Source: Candidatus Acidiferrum typicum (GTDB lineage: Bacteria > Acidobacteriota > Terriglobia > Acidiferrales > UBA7541). From it: 64,000 nucleotides of DNA. The DNA lies in NCBI GenBank assembly GCA_002478115.1, contig DLMH01000054.1, forward strand, positions 76,942-140,941, read 5' to 3'. The notes below the pieces were generated by a model. The model had not been told where the DNA came from. It searched no databases and saw nothing but the letters and a program-made list of their open reading frames with translations. Every line of letters starts with the position of its first letter. Positions within the stretch are counted from its first letter, which is position 1. Of the stretch, positions 44,001 through 54,952 are shown in pieces. Both the position numbers and the translations under genes were made by a program.

Positions 44001-44659
44001 GATCCTGCGAAGTCTCTTCATCCGCGCGCGAGTGGGTCCGAGTTGTCTTTGGCCGGAGAGAGGGAGTTGCATAACCTACCCCGCCCCTGTTTTTGTGCAA
44101 GAGTGCGGAAGTTTTTGAAGGGGAAGGGGATATTGGGATTGCAACTCCCAAAGAGTCCGCAAGAATATAAAAAATAAGGGCTTACATGCGCCCACTGGGT
44201 AGGGGAAAACCTCCTCAAGGCTCGTGTTGCATAGCGACCCCAATCTAGATCAATGAAGAAGGTATGTTCCAGAGGAACTGCTCGGAGAAACCACGAGACG
44301 CAAATTAACTCATCAAAAATTATACATAAAAGTAATTAGCTGTCAAGAGGGATATTCCCCCGTGGACAACGCTGCCAGAGCGTTCCCCGGCGTGAGGCTG
44401 CAGAGTTCTAGAAAGCCATGGTCGAACGTCACAAAGAAAAGTGATTAAGCTCACACACTTTTGCGGGAAATGACCCAGTTTGGGCTCCATTCTGAAAACC
44501 AAGCGTGCCTTGCCAAGTTTCGTCATCCAGAATAAACGATTCATTTTGTTAGTTTTGCAGGAATTCGACCAAAACGACCGGATCACTCCAGTTAGGCCTT
44601 CGAGTTGCCTCTCTGCTAAGGCGAAGCGGGACGGAAAGCGGAGGAGAGGGAAAGGCCAT
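44001..44659. other. Long intergenic region upstream of the FNR/CRP-type gene
   Basis: About 660 bases with no convincing gene. It holds a CRP-like palindrome at 44440-44455. Frames on the minus strand overlapping the next gene are shadows. The stretch from 44300 to 44460 is locally A/T-rich, consistent with a promoter. Confidence 0.55.
44440..44455. promoter_or_regulatory. CRP-like palindrome upstream of the FNR/CRP-type gene
   Basis: AGTGA-TTAAGC-TCACA (44440-44455) matches the CRP-type consensus TGTGA-N6-TCACA at nine of ten fixed positions. Its centre is about 212 bases before the start of the FNR/CRP-type regulator gene. A similar site, with the same AGTGA/TCACA halves, lies at 63866-63881. 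Confidence 0.55.
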
Positions 44660-45448
44660 ATGGCAAACTCAATGGTTGCGGAAAGACCGGAAGTTTCCAG
44701 CTTGCGGCAAAGCACAGAACTCCGGAGCAGGACGCGCACTCCGTACGGCTTGCCGATCGAGGATGATTGCAGGAGTTGCAGGGTCCGCAGCACCGAGTTC
44801 TTCTGCGGCTTTTCCGAACCTTCGCGAGCTGCCTTGCGCCCGATCATGCACGTGAGCACGTACCCGGAAGGCGCGTTGATCGTGATGGAGGGGGAAGCGG
44901 CGCGGGGCATCCACCTGCTGTGCCAGGGCCGCGCGAAGCTGCTGACCACAAATAGCGAGGGCAAGACTTTCATCCTGAAGATCGCGAATGCCGGGGAAGT
45001 GATCGGCCTGAACCCGATCCTCACGGGGATGCCGTATGACATCACGGTGGAAACGCTGCAGCCGTGCCAACTGGCGTTCATTCCGCGCGACGAGTTTTTG
45101 AAGTTCATCAAGGAGCACAGCGACGCCTCATTTCAGGTAGCGCAACACCTGGGCCGCGACTGCCAGATGGCCTATGACGTCATCCGCTCGATCGGATTGA
45201 GCAATTCGGCCGCGGAAAAGCTGGCGAGGTTTCTGGTGGAGTGGGCCGGCGATGGGAGTCCGAGCGGCGGGTTCCTGCGCGTCAAGCTGACATTGACGCA
45301 TGAAGAAATGGCGCAATTGATCGGCTGTTCGCGCGAAACCGTGAGCCGCACGCTGAGCGAATTCAAGCGCCAGCGCCTGGTCGAAGTGAATGGCTCGACA
45401 CTCGTGGTGCGCGATCTGGCAGCTTTGGAAGACCTCGCGGCAAACTAG
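44660..45448 (+). CDS. Crp/Fnr-family regulator with FNR-like cysteines
   Basis: 262 residues from the ATG at 44660, preceded by agggaaagg; an earlier start at 44480 gives a basic extension without family resemblance. Cys37-x2-Cys40-x8-Cys49 at the N-terminus and Cys136 (VETLQPCQLAFIPRDEF) align with the four [4Fe-4S] ligands of FNR. A cNMP-like beta roll follows. The C-terminal helix-turn-helix reads THEEMAQLIGCSRETVSRTL, a recognition helix with RE and SR, partly CRP-like. It is probably an oxygen- or nitric-oxide-sensing regulator; the palindrome upstream may be its own target. Confidence 0.87.
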   Translation: MANSMVAERPEVSSLRQSTELRSRTRTPYGLPIEDDCRSCRVRSTEFFCGFSEPSRAALRPIMHVSTYPEGALIVMEGEAARGIHLLCQGRAKLLTTNSEGKTFILKIANAGEVIGLNPILTGMPYDITVETLQPCQLAFIPRDEFLKFIKEHSDASFQVAQHLGRDCQMAYDVIRSIGLSNSAAEKLARFLVEWAGDGSPSGGFLRVKLTLTHEEMAQLIGCSRETVSRTLSEFKRQRLVEVNGSTLVVRDLAALEDLAAN

Positions 45449-45548
45449 CAATAATCCCAAACGCCTTGGCCCGCCCCAGCGCAAAAGATGGCGCGGTCCT
45501 GCCTCCACCCGCTGTCCGTTTGGCGCTTTTTCCACTTCTCCCACAGAC

Positions 45549-45572
45549 TCTTCAGCCCTGAAGAATGTTTTT
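45549..45572. terminator. Possible terminator after the FNR/CRP-type gene
   Basis: TCTTCAG-CC-CTGAAGA (45549-45564) forms perfect 7-base arms, followed after three bases by five T residues (45568-45572). The loop of two is tight but could open to four. It lies between two convergent genes, about 100 bases after the regulator's stop. Confidence 0.4.
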
Positions 45573-45635
45573 ACGCAGATTTTCAGCAAGCTGCCAGGAA
45601 AGAGGCGGGGTCACTCCGCAAATGACAACAGAGTG

Positions 45636-47363
45636 TCAGGTGGAAGCCCAGTTAGTACGTTCGAGGAACGTGGGCGGCTCGTAGGTCTTGCCCTTGGCTA
45701 GGCGGCGCTCTTCGCGGCGCGTAGTCCATAAGAGAAGAGGGCCAAGCGCGCGCGAACTGAGCCGGGCGACGATGCCAGACTCGCTCTCAACATCCTTGCG
45801 CAAGGCCTTCATTTTTTCGCTGACGCTGCAATTCACCGACCGGAATTGGTGTTCCATCGCCCAGAGTGCGGCGCTATAGCCCGTGCGCAGCTTCTGCATT
45901 TCGCGGGCAAAGCGCTCGCGAACGCGCGGATCGGGATAATCGCGGTAGCGCCGCCAACCCTGCAGCATGGTCTGGCACATGCGGTAGAGGCTGGGCCCGT
46001 TGGACTCGAAATCGTGGAGAAATGCCCAATCGAGAAAGCGTTTGGAGTCTTCGCGGGAAATGGCGGCGTGCTGGAAGTTGAATTTGTACTGGCCGTGGAT
46101 GTCGGCGAGGTCCACGAAGTCCAGCATGCGGCCCTGCTCCTTCATTTCGTTGTAGAGGGGCGTGCCCGGCACCGGCGTGTAGAGCATGAACTGGTGGAAA
46201 TCGGTCTCGTGGCTGCAGGCGTGCTCGATCTCGGCGGTGATATTGGCGGGGGTGTGGTGCTCCAGGCCGATAATCGTGGAGCCCTGCACGCGGATACCGT
46301 GGCTGCGCAGCTCGTGGGTCAGTTCGCGCGTGTCCGTGCCCTTGAGCTTGGTGTACGCCGAGTGCGGGGACTCCAGACCCATCCACACCCAGGAGATGCC
46401 GAGTTCCACGAGCTCCTCCATCGAGTAGGCTTTGATGGCATTCGCGGAGGCGAACACCGCCATGCCCCAGCTTTTGCCTGCGGCCTTCATGCGCTCCAGG
46501 AGCTGCAGGGCGCGCTTGCGGTGCAGCAGAAAATTCTCGTCCATGATAAAAAAGGTCTGCACGCCCAGCGAGGTCTCAAAGCCCTCCATGATGTCAAAGA
46601 GTTCGTCGCCGGTTTCATAGAAATTGTAGAAATTGCCCTTGCCACCGAAGAACGACGAGGTGGCACAGAAGCTGCAACCCATGGGGCAGCCGACCGAGGG
46701 AATGATCGTGGCGGCGGTGGAACCCCGGCGCTCGGGAAGGCGCATGCCCATGGCGCGCGTCTGAATCCCGGAAACGATGGCGGGATGCTTGATGGGCGCG
46801 GTCACGTCCTCGCCCAGGTAGCGCCGCATCCAGGAGATGCCTTCGCCGCGAACGTAATGGTCGGCGTCCACCATGTGCTCGATGCCGGGAATCGCGGTGA
46901 TATGGCCGCCAACGATGATCGTGGAGTGCGGCGAGAGTTCGCGCACCAGGCGGCACATCTCGCGGACCTTACCGACGTTGATGATGATCGAGGAGATGCC
47001 AACGATCTCGTATTCGTGCGAGGTCAGCTCGCGGGCGAAGCCTTCGCGCGTGGGAAAATCGAGGACCGTGCAGGGCGCGGAGATGTTGGCCTGGATCAGC
47101 ATGATGCCCCACGAGCGGTGGAACATTCGCAGGGAGAAAGCGCCTTGCGCGCGAGTCACCTGATTATGGTACAGCTCCATGGGATTGATGGCGCGGCTGC
47201 CAAATTCGTCGTCCTGCGCATACGGCCCAAAAACGGAGCTCAGAAGCACACGCGCACGCGTACCTTTAGGATGGGTCACGCTACAACTCGGAAGCTGCGG
47301 ATTCGTAGACAAGAAATATAGGCTAGCACGAGAGCCCTGATATCCTTTGTGACGGGTGAACAT
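45636..47363 (-). CDS. B12-binding-domain radical SAM enzyme
   Basis: 575 residues. The N-terminal cobalamin-binding-type Rossmann domain (EIVGISSIIINVGKVREMC, then IIVGGHITAIPGIEHMVDAD, VRGEG) precedes a radical SAM barrel with CPMGCSFCATS and EENFLLHRKRALQLLERM-like strands (DENFLLHRKRAL). The group includes methyltransferases and other SAM/B12 enzymes in natural-product and lipid pathways; the substrate is unknown. No partner genes indicate a pathway. It converges on the Crp/Fnr-type gene. Confidence 0.88.
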   Translation of the reverse strand: MFTRHKGYQGSRASLYFLSTNPQLPSCSVTHPKGTRARVLLSSVFGPYAQDDEFGSRAINPMELYHNQVTRAQGAFSLRMFHRSWGIMLIQANISAPCTVLDFPTREGFARELTSHEYEIVGISSIIINVGKVREMCRLVRELSPHSTIIVGGHITAIPGIEHMVDADHYVRGEGISWMRRYLGEDVTAPIKHPAIVSGIQTRAMGMRLPERRGSTAATIIPSVGCPMGCSFCATSSFFGGKGNFYNFYETGDELFDIMEGFETSLGVQTFFIMDENFLLHRKRALQLLERMKAAGKSWGMAVFASANAIKAYSMEELVELGISWVWMGLESPHSAYTKLKGTDTRELTHELRSHGIRVQGSTIIGLEHHTPANITAEIEHACSHETDFHQFMLYTPVPGTPLYNEMKEQGRMLDFVDLADIHGQYKFNFQHAAISREDSKRFLDWAFLHDFESNGPSLYRMCQTMLQGWRRYRDYPDPRVRERFAREMQKLRTGYSAALWAMEHQFRSVNCSVSEKMKALRKDVESESGIVARLSSRALGPLLLWTTRREERRLAKGKTYEPPTFLERTNWAST

Positions 47364-48114
47364 GAAGGCGCGGGAGGGAGTGTTCTATTTTGAACATCCC
47401 AGGTGTTGCAATAATCCCGCCGTGAGCTGCTTGATTCTGGCTGTGCTGTTCGCCATCACACAAACACCTTCCCCAGTCCCATGGGAGGCAACCGATAGCG
47501 CTACTGACACCCCCATGACGTCACAAGGAATGCCAATGATAATAAGGCTCCCACCACTTCCTCTCCGTCCACTGCCAATCCTGTCGCGACCAATCCAAAT
47601 CAGGACAATACCGCACGGGAGGATTGCTTGCGAAGGGCCAACGTGGCGTGCGAGAATAAAAAGCCGTGGCTGAGCCGTCCCAAACAGCGGTTGGCTGCAA
47701 TGGCGATATCGTCTAGGGGTCCAGGACGCCGCCCTCTCACGGCGGAAACCCGGGTTCGAATCCCGGTATCGCTACCAAATCTCCCCCAAACCGTTTCACC
47801 CAAGCAGTCTTAAAAAGTTGAAGGACGGGTGTTGCTAGTCTCGCTTCTCACTTCCCAGATCGCTGCTTCTCTTACATTTGCCACCCTTGGCTGCCAGGCC
47901 GCCTGGACATTGAGTTCGCCTTAGCTGCAACCTAAGATTTCGCCACTCTGACCGATGATTGGCCAAACCATCTCGCACTACCGCCACCTTGAAAAGCTCG
48001 GTCGTTTTGCCACTACTTTGAAACACCGTCATCGCTGTGACATGCCCGTTTCTTATCGATTCCTTTAGGCCAACGGCGTAGAATGCGCCTGGGGGGAGAG
48101 GAGCATTCTTCCCC
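47364..48114. other. Intergenic region containing tRNA-Glu(CUC)
   Basis: Apart from the tRNA at 47702-47777 no gene is supported. Open frames at 47356-47673 and 47835-48116 have no family resemblance, poor ribosome binding sites and compositions like non-coding sequence. The region presumably holds the promoter of the kinase gene. Confidence 0.5.
47702..47777 (+). tRNA. tRNA-Glu (anticodon CUC)
   Basis: Acceptor GGCGATA pairs with TATCGCT (first pair G-U); anticodon stem CCGCC/GGCGG with loop CTCTCAC reads CTC; T arm CCGGGTTCGAATCCCGG; encoded CCA at 47775-47777. It is the isoacceptor partner of the UUC tRNA at 30076. Confidence 0.95.
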
Positions 48115-50964
48115 ATGGCTAGCCAAACGCTAGGTCAGGATTTACCCGTCGGCCTCGAACTGGGCCACTACCGCATCGTTAAGAAACTAGGCGGCGGTGG
48201 AATGGGTGTTGTTTACGAGGCCGAAGACACCCGCCTGCACCGTAATGTTGCGCTGAAATTCCTACCCGACAATTTAGCGAAAGACCCACAGGCACTAGCG
48301 CGTTTTCAGAGAGAGGCGCAGGCAGCGTCGGCCTTGAACCATCCCAACATCTGCACCATTTATGACATCGGCGAAGCGGAGGGAAAGGCATTCATCGCCA
48401 TGGAGCATCTAGAGGGTGCTACGCTGAAGCACCGCATTTCCGGCAAGCCCCTGCCGCTTGAACAAGCGCTGGACTTGGGAACCGAAATCGCTGATGCGCT
48501 CGATGCCGCTCACAAAAAGGGCATCATCCACCGTGATATCAAGCCCGCCAACATATTCGTGACGGACCGAGGGCACGCCAAGATTCTCGATTTTGGTTTG
48601 GCGAAAGTAGTCCGTGCTGGCCCGAGCATTTCTGTTTCAGAGATGCCGACCGCCTCAGCGGAGGAACTCCTGACTAGTCCCGGCACGACGATGGGCACAA
48701 TGGCTTACATGTCGCCGGAGCAAGCGCGAGGGGAAGAACTTGATGCACGCACGGATTTGTTCTCGTTCGGCGCGGTGCTGTATGAGATGGCGACTGGACG
48801 GATGGCGTTTTCGGGGAACACCGCTGCGGTCATCCATGAGGCGATACTGAACCGACCGCCGACCTCTCTGGTGCGAGTGAATCCTGAGATATCTCCTGAA
48901 CTGGAGCGCATTATCAATAAGGCTTTGGAGAAAGACCGCAAGCTGCGCTACCAGAGTGCTGCGGATATCCGCACGGACTTGCAGCGGTTGAAGCGCGACA
49001 CCGAGTCGGGCCGTGCAGCCCTCACAACAGCTGAGACCGGGTTGAAGCCCGCTCCGAAATCCACTTGGTTCCGATGGGTGGCGGTCACTGGCGCCACTGT
49101 ACTGGTCATCGGATTGGCAGTGGGCGGCTGGTTGTTCCACACCCGCAAGGCACACGCGTTGACCGAAAAAGATACGATCGTGCTCTCCGATTTTGACAAC
49201 AAGACGGGCGATGCCGTCTTCGATGACACGCTGAAGCAGGGACTCTCGGTTCAGCTTGAGCAATCGCCGTTTCTCAACCTGCTTTCCGACCGCAAGGTAA
49301 ATGAGACATTGAAGCTGATGGGGCGTCCCGCCGGTGACCGGTTGACGCCGGAGGTTACACACGAGGTTTGCCAGCGCACGAGCAGCAAGGCCATGCTGAC
49401 CGGCTCGATTGCGGGGCTGGGCAGCCAGTACGTGATTGGCCTGAAGGCGGTGAACTGCAACACGGGGGACGTGCTGGCGGAAGCGCAGGAGCAGGCGGCG
49501 GGCAAAGAAGCGGTGCTCAAGGCTCTGGACGCTGCGGCAGTCAGCATGCGCGGCAAGCTGGGCGAGTCGCTCAGCTCGGTGGAGAAATACGCCACGCCGG
49601 TGGAGGAAGCGACCTCACCATCGCTGGAGGCGCTAAAGGCTTTTAGCATAGCAGAAAAAATGACCGGTGTGAGGGGCTTTGCGGTGGCGCGGCCTTTCTT
49701 TCAGAGGGCGGTGGAACTTGATCCGAATTTTGCCAGGGCCTACTCCGCCATAGCGGGTCTTTACGGCTCGGCCGAGTATGCACGCAAGGCTTACGAGCTG
49801 CGGGAGAAGGTCAGCGAGCGGGAACGGTTCCACATCGAGGGAATCTACTACGGTACCGTGGGAGACTCAGAGAAGCAAGCGCAGACCTACGAGCTGTACC
49901 AGCAGGCCTACCCGCGAGACTACTACCCTCACGTGATGCTGGGAAATATTTCCAGTAGCCTGGGTGACTGGGAAAAGGCATTGGAGGAATTTCGAGAGGC
50001 GCTGCGCCTGGGGCCAAATGGTGCGGGCAACTATGTCAACCTCGGCTTCGCTTACACGGCCCTCAACCGTCTGGATGAAGCCGAGGAGGTGTTCAAGCAG
50101 GCGGAGGAGCGTGGGCTGGCGAACGAGTTTCTGCCCTTGTGCCGCTACTTGATGGCGTTTCTGAAGGGCGACACGGGGCAGATGGCACGGTTGGTCTCAG
50201 CCGCCATGGGCAAGCCAGGTACGGAAGACGTATTGCTGGCCGCGCAAGCGGACACGGAAGGATGGTACGGCAACCTGAAGAACGCGCACGAGCTGACGGG
50301 GCGGGCGGTGGATTCAGCCCAGCACAACGACGCCAAAGAGAGAGCGGCAGCCTATCAGGCAGTGGCAGCGTTGCGCGAGGTGGAAGCGGGAAACCGGGAG
50401 CAGGCGCGGGCCGAGGCCAAGGCGGCGTTGAAGCTGGCCCCGAACCGCGATGTGCGGGCGATTGCGGCGCTGGCCCTGGCGCGGGCAGGCGATACGGCAG
50501 GGGCGGAGAAGTTGGCCGTCGAACTCGACAAAACCTTCCCGCTGGACACGCTGGTTCACAGGTACTGGCTACCCACGATCCGCGCCGGAGTCGCCCTGGA
50601 ACGCAAAGACCCGAACCGCGCCATCGAGTTGTTAAAGACCGTGAGTCCGATCGAACTTGGCCAACCCTCAAATATCATCTCCTGGCTCTGTCCTGTCTAT
50701 GTGCGTGGAGAAGCCTATCTCATGCTGCACGACGGCCACCGAGCGTCAGCGGAATTTCAGAAATTCATCGACCACCGTGGAATAGTAGTGAACTTTCCAT
50801 GGGGCGCACTGGCTAGGCTCGGGCTGGCCCGCGCTTATGCATTGCAAGGCGACACCGCCAAGGCCAAAGCGGCCTATCAGGACTTCCTAACGCTCTGGAA
50901 AGACGCCGACCCGGACATTCCCATCCTTATCGCTGCCAAGGCGGAGTACGCGAAGTTGAAGTAG
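48115..50964 (+). CDS. Transmembrane Ser/Thr protein kinase with TPR sensor domain
   Basis: 949 residues. The cytoplasmic kinase (about 17-290) has [16 protein letters not shown], the VAIK-type Lys in [21 protein letters not shown] and DFGLAK, and [20 protein letters not shown]. One membrane helix ([21 protein letters not shown], about 323-343) leads to an extracytoplasmic part with [25 protein letters not shown] and then TPR-like repeats to the end. This kinase-membrane-TPR layout is common in acidobacteria and presumed to sense envelope signals. Confidence 0.92.
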   Translation: MASQTLGQDLPVGLELGHYRIVKKLGGGGMGVVYEAEDTRLHRNVALKFLPDNLAKDPQALARFQREAQAASALNHPNICTIYDIGEAEGKAFIAMEHLEGATLKHRISGKPLPLEQALDLGTEIADALDAAHKKGIIHRDIKPANIFVTDRGHAKILDFGLAKVVRAGPSISVSEMPTASAEELLTSPGTTMGTMAYMSPEQARGEELDARTDLFSFGAVLYEMATGRMAFSGNTAAVIHEAILNRPPTSLVRVNPEISPELERIINKALEKDRKLRYQSAADIRTDLQRLKRDTESGRAALTTAETGLKPAPKSTWFRWVAVTGATVLVIGLAVGGWLFHTRKAHALTEKDTIVLSDFDNKTGDAVFDDTLKQGLSVQLEQSPFLNLLSDRKVNETLKLMGRPAGDRLTPEVTHEVCQRTSSKAMLTGSIAGLGSQYVIGLKAVNCNTGDVLAEAQEQAAGKEAVLKALDAAAVSMRGKLGESLSSVEKYATPVEEATSPSLEALKAFSIAEKMTGVRGFAVARPFFQRAVELDPNFARAYSAIAGLYGSAEYARKAYELREKVSERERFHIEGIYYGTVGDSEKQAQTYELYQQAYPRDYYPHVMLGNISSSLGDWEKALEEFREALRLGPNGAGNYVNLGFAYTALNRLDEAEEVFKQAEERGLANEFLPLCRYLMAFLKGDTGQMARLVSAAMGKPGTEDVLLAAQADTEGWYGNLKNAHELTGRAVDSAQHNDAKERAAAYQAVAALREVEAGNREQARAEAKAALKLAPNRDVRAIAALALARAGDTAGAEKLAVELDKTFPLDTLVHRYWLPTIRAGVALERKDPNRAIELLKTVSPIELGQPSNIISWLCPVYVRGEAYLMLHDGHRASAEFQKFIDHRGIVVNFPWGALARLGLARAYALQGDTAKAKAAYQDFLTLWKDADPDIPILIAAKAEYAKLK

Positions 50965-51325
50965 CCTTTCCATCCGCTGCCCTCAATGCAGAAAGCAAAT
51001 CAAAAGCCACAGTCTGCGTGATTGAGTTTGGCCGGATCTGGGGCCATTTTGGGCTGTGCTGGCGGACCGGCGGGAGTGCTGCGATGAGAAATCGCGTCAA
51101 AGTGTCGCAAAAAAGCGAGATGGGCGTACAATGGTGTTGTTTTCGAGAGCAAGAGGGAAACTGCGGCTCAATACCTCCAGGGGAGATATTTTGCTCAGCC
51201 TGCGAGCGCTCGCGGGGCTGTGGCATTTTCCTGTGGGGATGGTGCGGGCTGAGGTAGCTTTGGGGTGTGGCAAACGCCCGCTCATTCGTTGCATCCAAAC
51301 GTTTACAGATCTCAGGGGGCGTCCA
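50965..51325. other. Intergenic region upstream of the TonB-dependent receptor
   Basis: No separate gene is supported; an in-frame extension of the receptor back to 51056 lacks signal-peptide character. A ribosome binding site (aggggg, 51314-51319) precedes the receptor ATG. A possible -10-like TACAAT lies near 51127 but without a good -35. Confidence 0.45.
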
Positions 51326-54300
51326 ATGAAGAATTGGAGCGCGATTTGGCTGGTCGTGATCGCATTTGTGTGCTGCGCGCCAAGTGTGTTGGCGCAATCA
51401 GGATCCTTCGCCGGTTCGGTGACGGACAGTACCGGGGCAGAGGTCCCAAACGCGAAGATCACTGCATTGAACGTGGCCACGGGAATTTCCCGAACGGCGG
51501 AAACCGATGAATCGGGAACGTACCGAATCACCAATCTCAACCCAGGCATTTACGACGTTCGCATCGAGCACCAGGGATTCAAGACCATATTGTTTTCCCA
51601 AATCCCGCTGAGTGTGGATGCGGTGCTGACACTCGACGCCCACCTGGTTATAAGCGCGGCCAAAGAGACGGTGACGGTGACCAGCGAGGCCGTGGCGCCC
51701 GTAAATATAAACGACGCCCAAATGGGGAATCTGGTGGACTCCCGGCAGATGACCGACCTGCCGCTGATTTTGCGCGATCCCTATGCCTTGATTCTATTGT
51801 CGCCCGGGGTGATCCAGAGCAACACGCTGTTTGGCGGATTCTCTGTGAATGGCTCGCGCGAACGCAGCAACAATTTTCTGCTGGACGGCACGGACAACAA
51901 CGACCCTGATTTTGGCGGTTTCCCAAGAGGCCTAAGCGCGTTGAATCCGGAGACCACGCAGGAATTCCGCGTCATCTCCAACAGCTACCTACCCGAGTTT
52001 GGGCGCAATAGCGGGGCCATCATTGACATCGTCACAAAACACGGCACGAATGATTTTCATGCGGACGCCTATTGGTTTGGACGTTATACCGCGCTTTCGG
52101 CGAAGGACTACTTTGCCGCAGACCGCAACGACGACCCTTTTGTGCGCAATCAGTTTGGCTTCTCCCTCGGCGGGCCGATTGCGAAAAACCGGACGTTCTT
52201 CTTCGTAAATGGCGAGTTGCAGCGATTCAGCACGACCATTCTGAATGCCAGTATCGTCCCCACGCAAGCTTTCAAGACAGGGTTCTTCACCTATCAAGGA
52301 CAACAGATTGACGTAAGAACTCCGGGCTCGCCCAACAATGGCACGGGACTCTCTCTTGACCCCACCATGCAGCAAATCCTGGCCCTTTATCCGGCCCCCA
52401 ATGGGCCGATCCTGGACGGTGCCCGCGGAAGACTGTACTTCCCGAGCCACTCGCTTTCAAACGGCAACAGCGTTACCGGACGGATCGACCATGACTTCCG
52501 AGGCGGCGGCATTCTCGCCCTGCACTACACTTACAACGAGTATTCGGATACCAACTACCGCCATCAGGACTTTCTCCCCGGCCTGGGAGGCGTTTCCACA
52601 GATCAGCACAACGACAATATTTCCCTCGGGCTGACCTCCAATTTCCGGCAAACCATGACGAATGAACTCCGGTTGGGCTTCAACCGCCTGGAGTTCCCCC
52701 TCACGTGTACCGGCGTGAGTCAATTCAATGCATTGGGCCCTGGTGGCCTCGATGCGGTGGGGAACGGCATGGACTTTCCGCTGCCCGCGAGCCTGAGCGG
52801 CTTTGGGTGCATTTTGTTGGGTGACAGCAGCGGGTCAACACGCGATAGCGGGACGCTTACCGCCGGCGACAGCTTCTCCTGGGTGCTCAGCCGCCACACG
52901 ATCAAAATCGGCGGCGAGTTTCACGACGTGTACTCGAATAGCTCCAACAACTACGCTTCGCGGACGATGATGGATTTTAGCGTGTTTTCAAACTTCAACA
53001 TCCCAGCGGCCATTACAGGAACCGGAGCAGATCAAGACCCTACACTGCAAAACTTGGTTTGGATGTTGCTTGGAGGCGTGGACCTGCAAACGCAAGCGCA
53101 GTTCTTCAATAGCGCCGGGACGCGAACGTCCACCGACGCGCGTCAATTTCGCCAGCATGAAGTCGCCGGCTTCGGGCAGGATTCCTACAAGCTATTTTCC
53201 AATGTCACGTTCACATACGGATTCCGCTATGAATTTTTTGGGGTGCCGACAGAAGTGAACAATTTGTTGTCCACGCTCACGGTTTCGCCAGACGGGCCTG
53301 CGCCGTTCACGTTCACGCGGGTGGGCGAAGGTAGCGGCCAGGCTCCCCTTTATCACAATGAGTGGAAGAACATCGAGCCGCGCGTGGCAGCGGCCTGGGA
53401 CCCGTTTCGGAATGGCAAAAGCTCCGTCCGCGCCGGATATGGCATTTATCATGACCGCATTTTCGGGCAGCTCATCAGCATGCTGCGAGGCGACCCGCCG
53501 TACCAGATGCTGGAAACGCAGGCGTGCCTGGGCCTTTTGGAGTTCGTAGCCTCGCAAGGGAGCGATCCCCAAGCACTTCAACAATGCGCGCTGAGCGCAC
53601 AAACGCCATTGTCGACCTTCCAGTCTTCGCCGGTAGCGAACAATTGCCCGCCGTACATGCAGGGCCTTTGCTCCCCGATACTTCCTTTCCTGGTGGACCC
53701 AAATCTGCACACGCCTTATACGCAGACGTGGAATATAGGCATTCAGCACGAACCTTATCCAAACCTTCTTCTCGAGGTGAATTACATAGGATCGAAGGGG
53801 ACGCACCTGCTGAGGTTGGTGGATGGGAATCCGCCGCAGCCCGGACTGGTCTCGGCCCTGGAGGCGTTCTGCGTACCGACGAATCCAGAAAATGTGATGA
53901 ACTGCAGCCCGCAGACGCTGCAGTTCAGCAATCTCTGGCTTGGAGGGAACAACGGCTCCCTGCCCTTCATTGCCGCAAACAACAGCGCGTTTCTGCAGGC
54001 CGAGCTTTATAAGAGCATTGCAAGTTCCACGTATCATGCGCTGCAAATGAACATCACCAAGCGCTTCTCGCACGGGTTTGCGATTCAAGGGGCATACACG
54101 TATTCGCACGCGATCGACAACGCCTCCGACCCGTTGGTTCCCGGGCAAGGGAATCAATCCTTCCCGCGAGACTCTCTCGACTTGGGGCCCGAGCGCGGCA
54201 ATTCCGATTTTGACGTGCGCCAACGCCTGGTTATGAACTACTCGTGGCAACTTCCTTTCGGGCGTGGCGCCAAGCACTGGTCGGAGGGCGTCGTAGGAAA

Positions 54301-54775
54301 AGTGCTGGAAGGCTGGGACGTTTCGGGCATCTCCACCTTCTCTGGTGGCTTGCCCTACGACATCTTTACGAATGTGGATACCCAGCACACGGGATTCGCG
54401 GCGCGCCCTGATTACAATCCTTCGGCAACGGTGACACCCAGCAGCAATCCACGCACGCAGACGGGTCCGCTGGTTGGCTATTTTTCCGTTCCGAACTGTG
54501 ACAGCTGCGCTGGGAACATTGGCCGGAATGTATTCCGCGGGCCGGGAATCAACAACACCGATTTCGTCACTACCAAGCGCATCAGCATGACCGAGCGGAC
54601 GCGACTCGATCTACGTTTCGAGTTCTATAATCTTTTCAACCGCGTGCAATTCAATCAGCCCGATAACTCGATCGCTGACGGCCCGGGGTTCGGGCAATCC
54701 ACTTCCGAACTGGTCCGGCCAGATTTCACGACCGGGGCGCGCCAGATTCAGTTGGCATTGAAACTCACCTTCTGA
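51326..54775 (+). CDS. Oar-like TonB-dependent outer-membrane receptor
   Basis: 1149 residues from the ATG at 51326. A signal peptide (MKNWSAIWLVVIAFVCCAPS) precedes a carboxypeptidase regulatory-like domain (GSFAGSVTDSTGAEVPNAKI, then GTYRITNLNPGIYDVRIEH), a plug domain (GGFSVNGSRERSNNFLLDGT), and a long beta barrel ending with the outer-membrane-signature C-terminal Phe (QLALKLTF). Oar-type receptors are numerous in acidobacteria and import or display large substrates, often peptides or glycans. The ligand is unknown. It precedes the DUF362 and AmmeMemoRadiSam genes on the same strand. Confidence 0.9.
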   Translation: MKNWSAIWLVVIAFVCCAPSVLAQSGSFAGSVTDSTGAEVPNAKITALNVATGISRTAETDESGTYRITNLNPGIYDVRIEHQGFKTILFSQIPLSVDAVLTLDAHLVISAAKETVTVTSEAVAPVNINDAQMGNLVDSRQMTDLPLILRDPYALILLSPGVIQSNTLFGGFSVNGSRERSNNFLLDGTDNNDPDFGGFPRGLSALNPETTQEFRVISNSYLPEFGRNSGAIIDIVTKHGTNDFHADAYWFGRYTALSAKDYFAADRNDDPFVRNQFGFSLGGPIAKNRTFFFVNGELQRFSTTILNASIVPTQAFKTGFFTYQGQQIDVRTPGSPNNGTGLSLDPTMQQILALYPAPNGPILDGARGRLYFPSHSLSNGNSVTGRIDHDFRGGGILALHYTYNEYSDTNYRHQDFLPGLGGVSTDQHNDNISLGLTSNFRQTMTNELRLGFNRLEFPLTCTGVSQFNALGPGGLDAVGNGMDFPLPASLSGFGCILLGDSSGSTRDSGTLTAGDSFSWVLSRHTIKIGGEFHDVYSNSSNNYASRTMMDFSVFSNFNIPAAITGTGADQDPTLQNLVWMLLGGVDLQTQAQFFNSAGTRTSTDARQFRQHEVAGFGQDSYKLFSNVTFTYGFRYEFFGVPTEVNNLLSTLTVSPDGPAPFTFTRVGEGSGQAPLYHNEWKNIEPRVAAAWDPFRNGKSSVRAGYGIYHDRIFGQLISMLRGDPPYQMLETQACLGLLEFVASQGSDPQALQQCALSAQTPLSTFQSSPVANNCPPYMQGLCSPILPFLVDPNLHTPYTQTWNIGIQHEPYPNLLLEVNYIGSKGTHLLRLVDGNPPQPGLVSALEAFCVPTNPENVMNCSPQTLQFSNLWLGGNNGSLPFIAANNSAFLQAELYKSIASSTYHALQMNITKRFSHGFAIQGAYTYSHAIDNASDPLVPGQGNQSFPRDSLDLGPERGNSDFDVRQRLVMNYSWQLPFGRGAKHWSEGVVGKVLEGWDVSGISTFSGGLPYDIFTNVDTQHTGFAARPDYNPSATVTPSSNPRTQTGPLVGYFSVPNCDSCAGNIGRNVFRGPGINNTDFVTTKRISMTERTRLDLRFEFYNLFNRVQFNQPDNSIADGPGFGQSTSELVRPDFTTGARQIQLALKLTF

Positions 54776-54952
54776 GATGGCCGCGCGGGTCAAGTTTCCA
54801 GCTTCGCCAAGCGGCGATGAAAAGTACATCAGGGTTATCGAATTTGAGGATTTTTGCCCGCTTTTTCCACGTTTGTTTTGCCCCCTGCACCGCAAAGTGG
54901 TAAAACTGCGTTAGAAGCGCCCGGTTCGCAGGCCGGACCCTCCGAGACCCCC

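Noticed and set aside
44070..44160. C-rich and G-rich arms flanking 44100 as a terminator
   Set aside because: The pairing is imperfect over a long loop and no T-tract follows in the right place.
44345..44362. gggatattccc palindrome as a LexA-like operator
   Set aside because: Too short and unlike known LexA boxes; no SOS gene nearby.
44320..45111. 263-residue minus-strand open frame
   Set aside because: Overlaps the Crp/Fnr-type gene on the other strand and has no motifs.
45846..47321. 491-residue plus-strand open frame
   Set aside because: Antisense shadow of the B12-binding radical SAM gene; its sequence is His/Arg/Gly-rich without motifs.
47356..47673. 105-residue open frame with a weak hydrophobic stretch
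   Set aside because: Proline-rich low-complexity, no ribosome binding site and no relatives recognised.
53192..54388. 398-residue minus-strand open frame
   Set aside because: Antisense to the TonB-dependent receptor.
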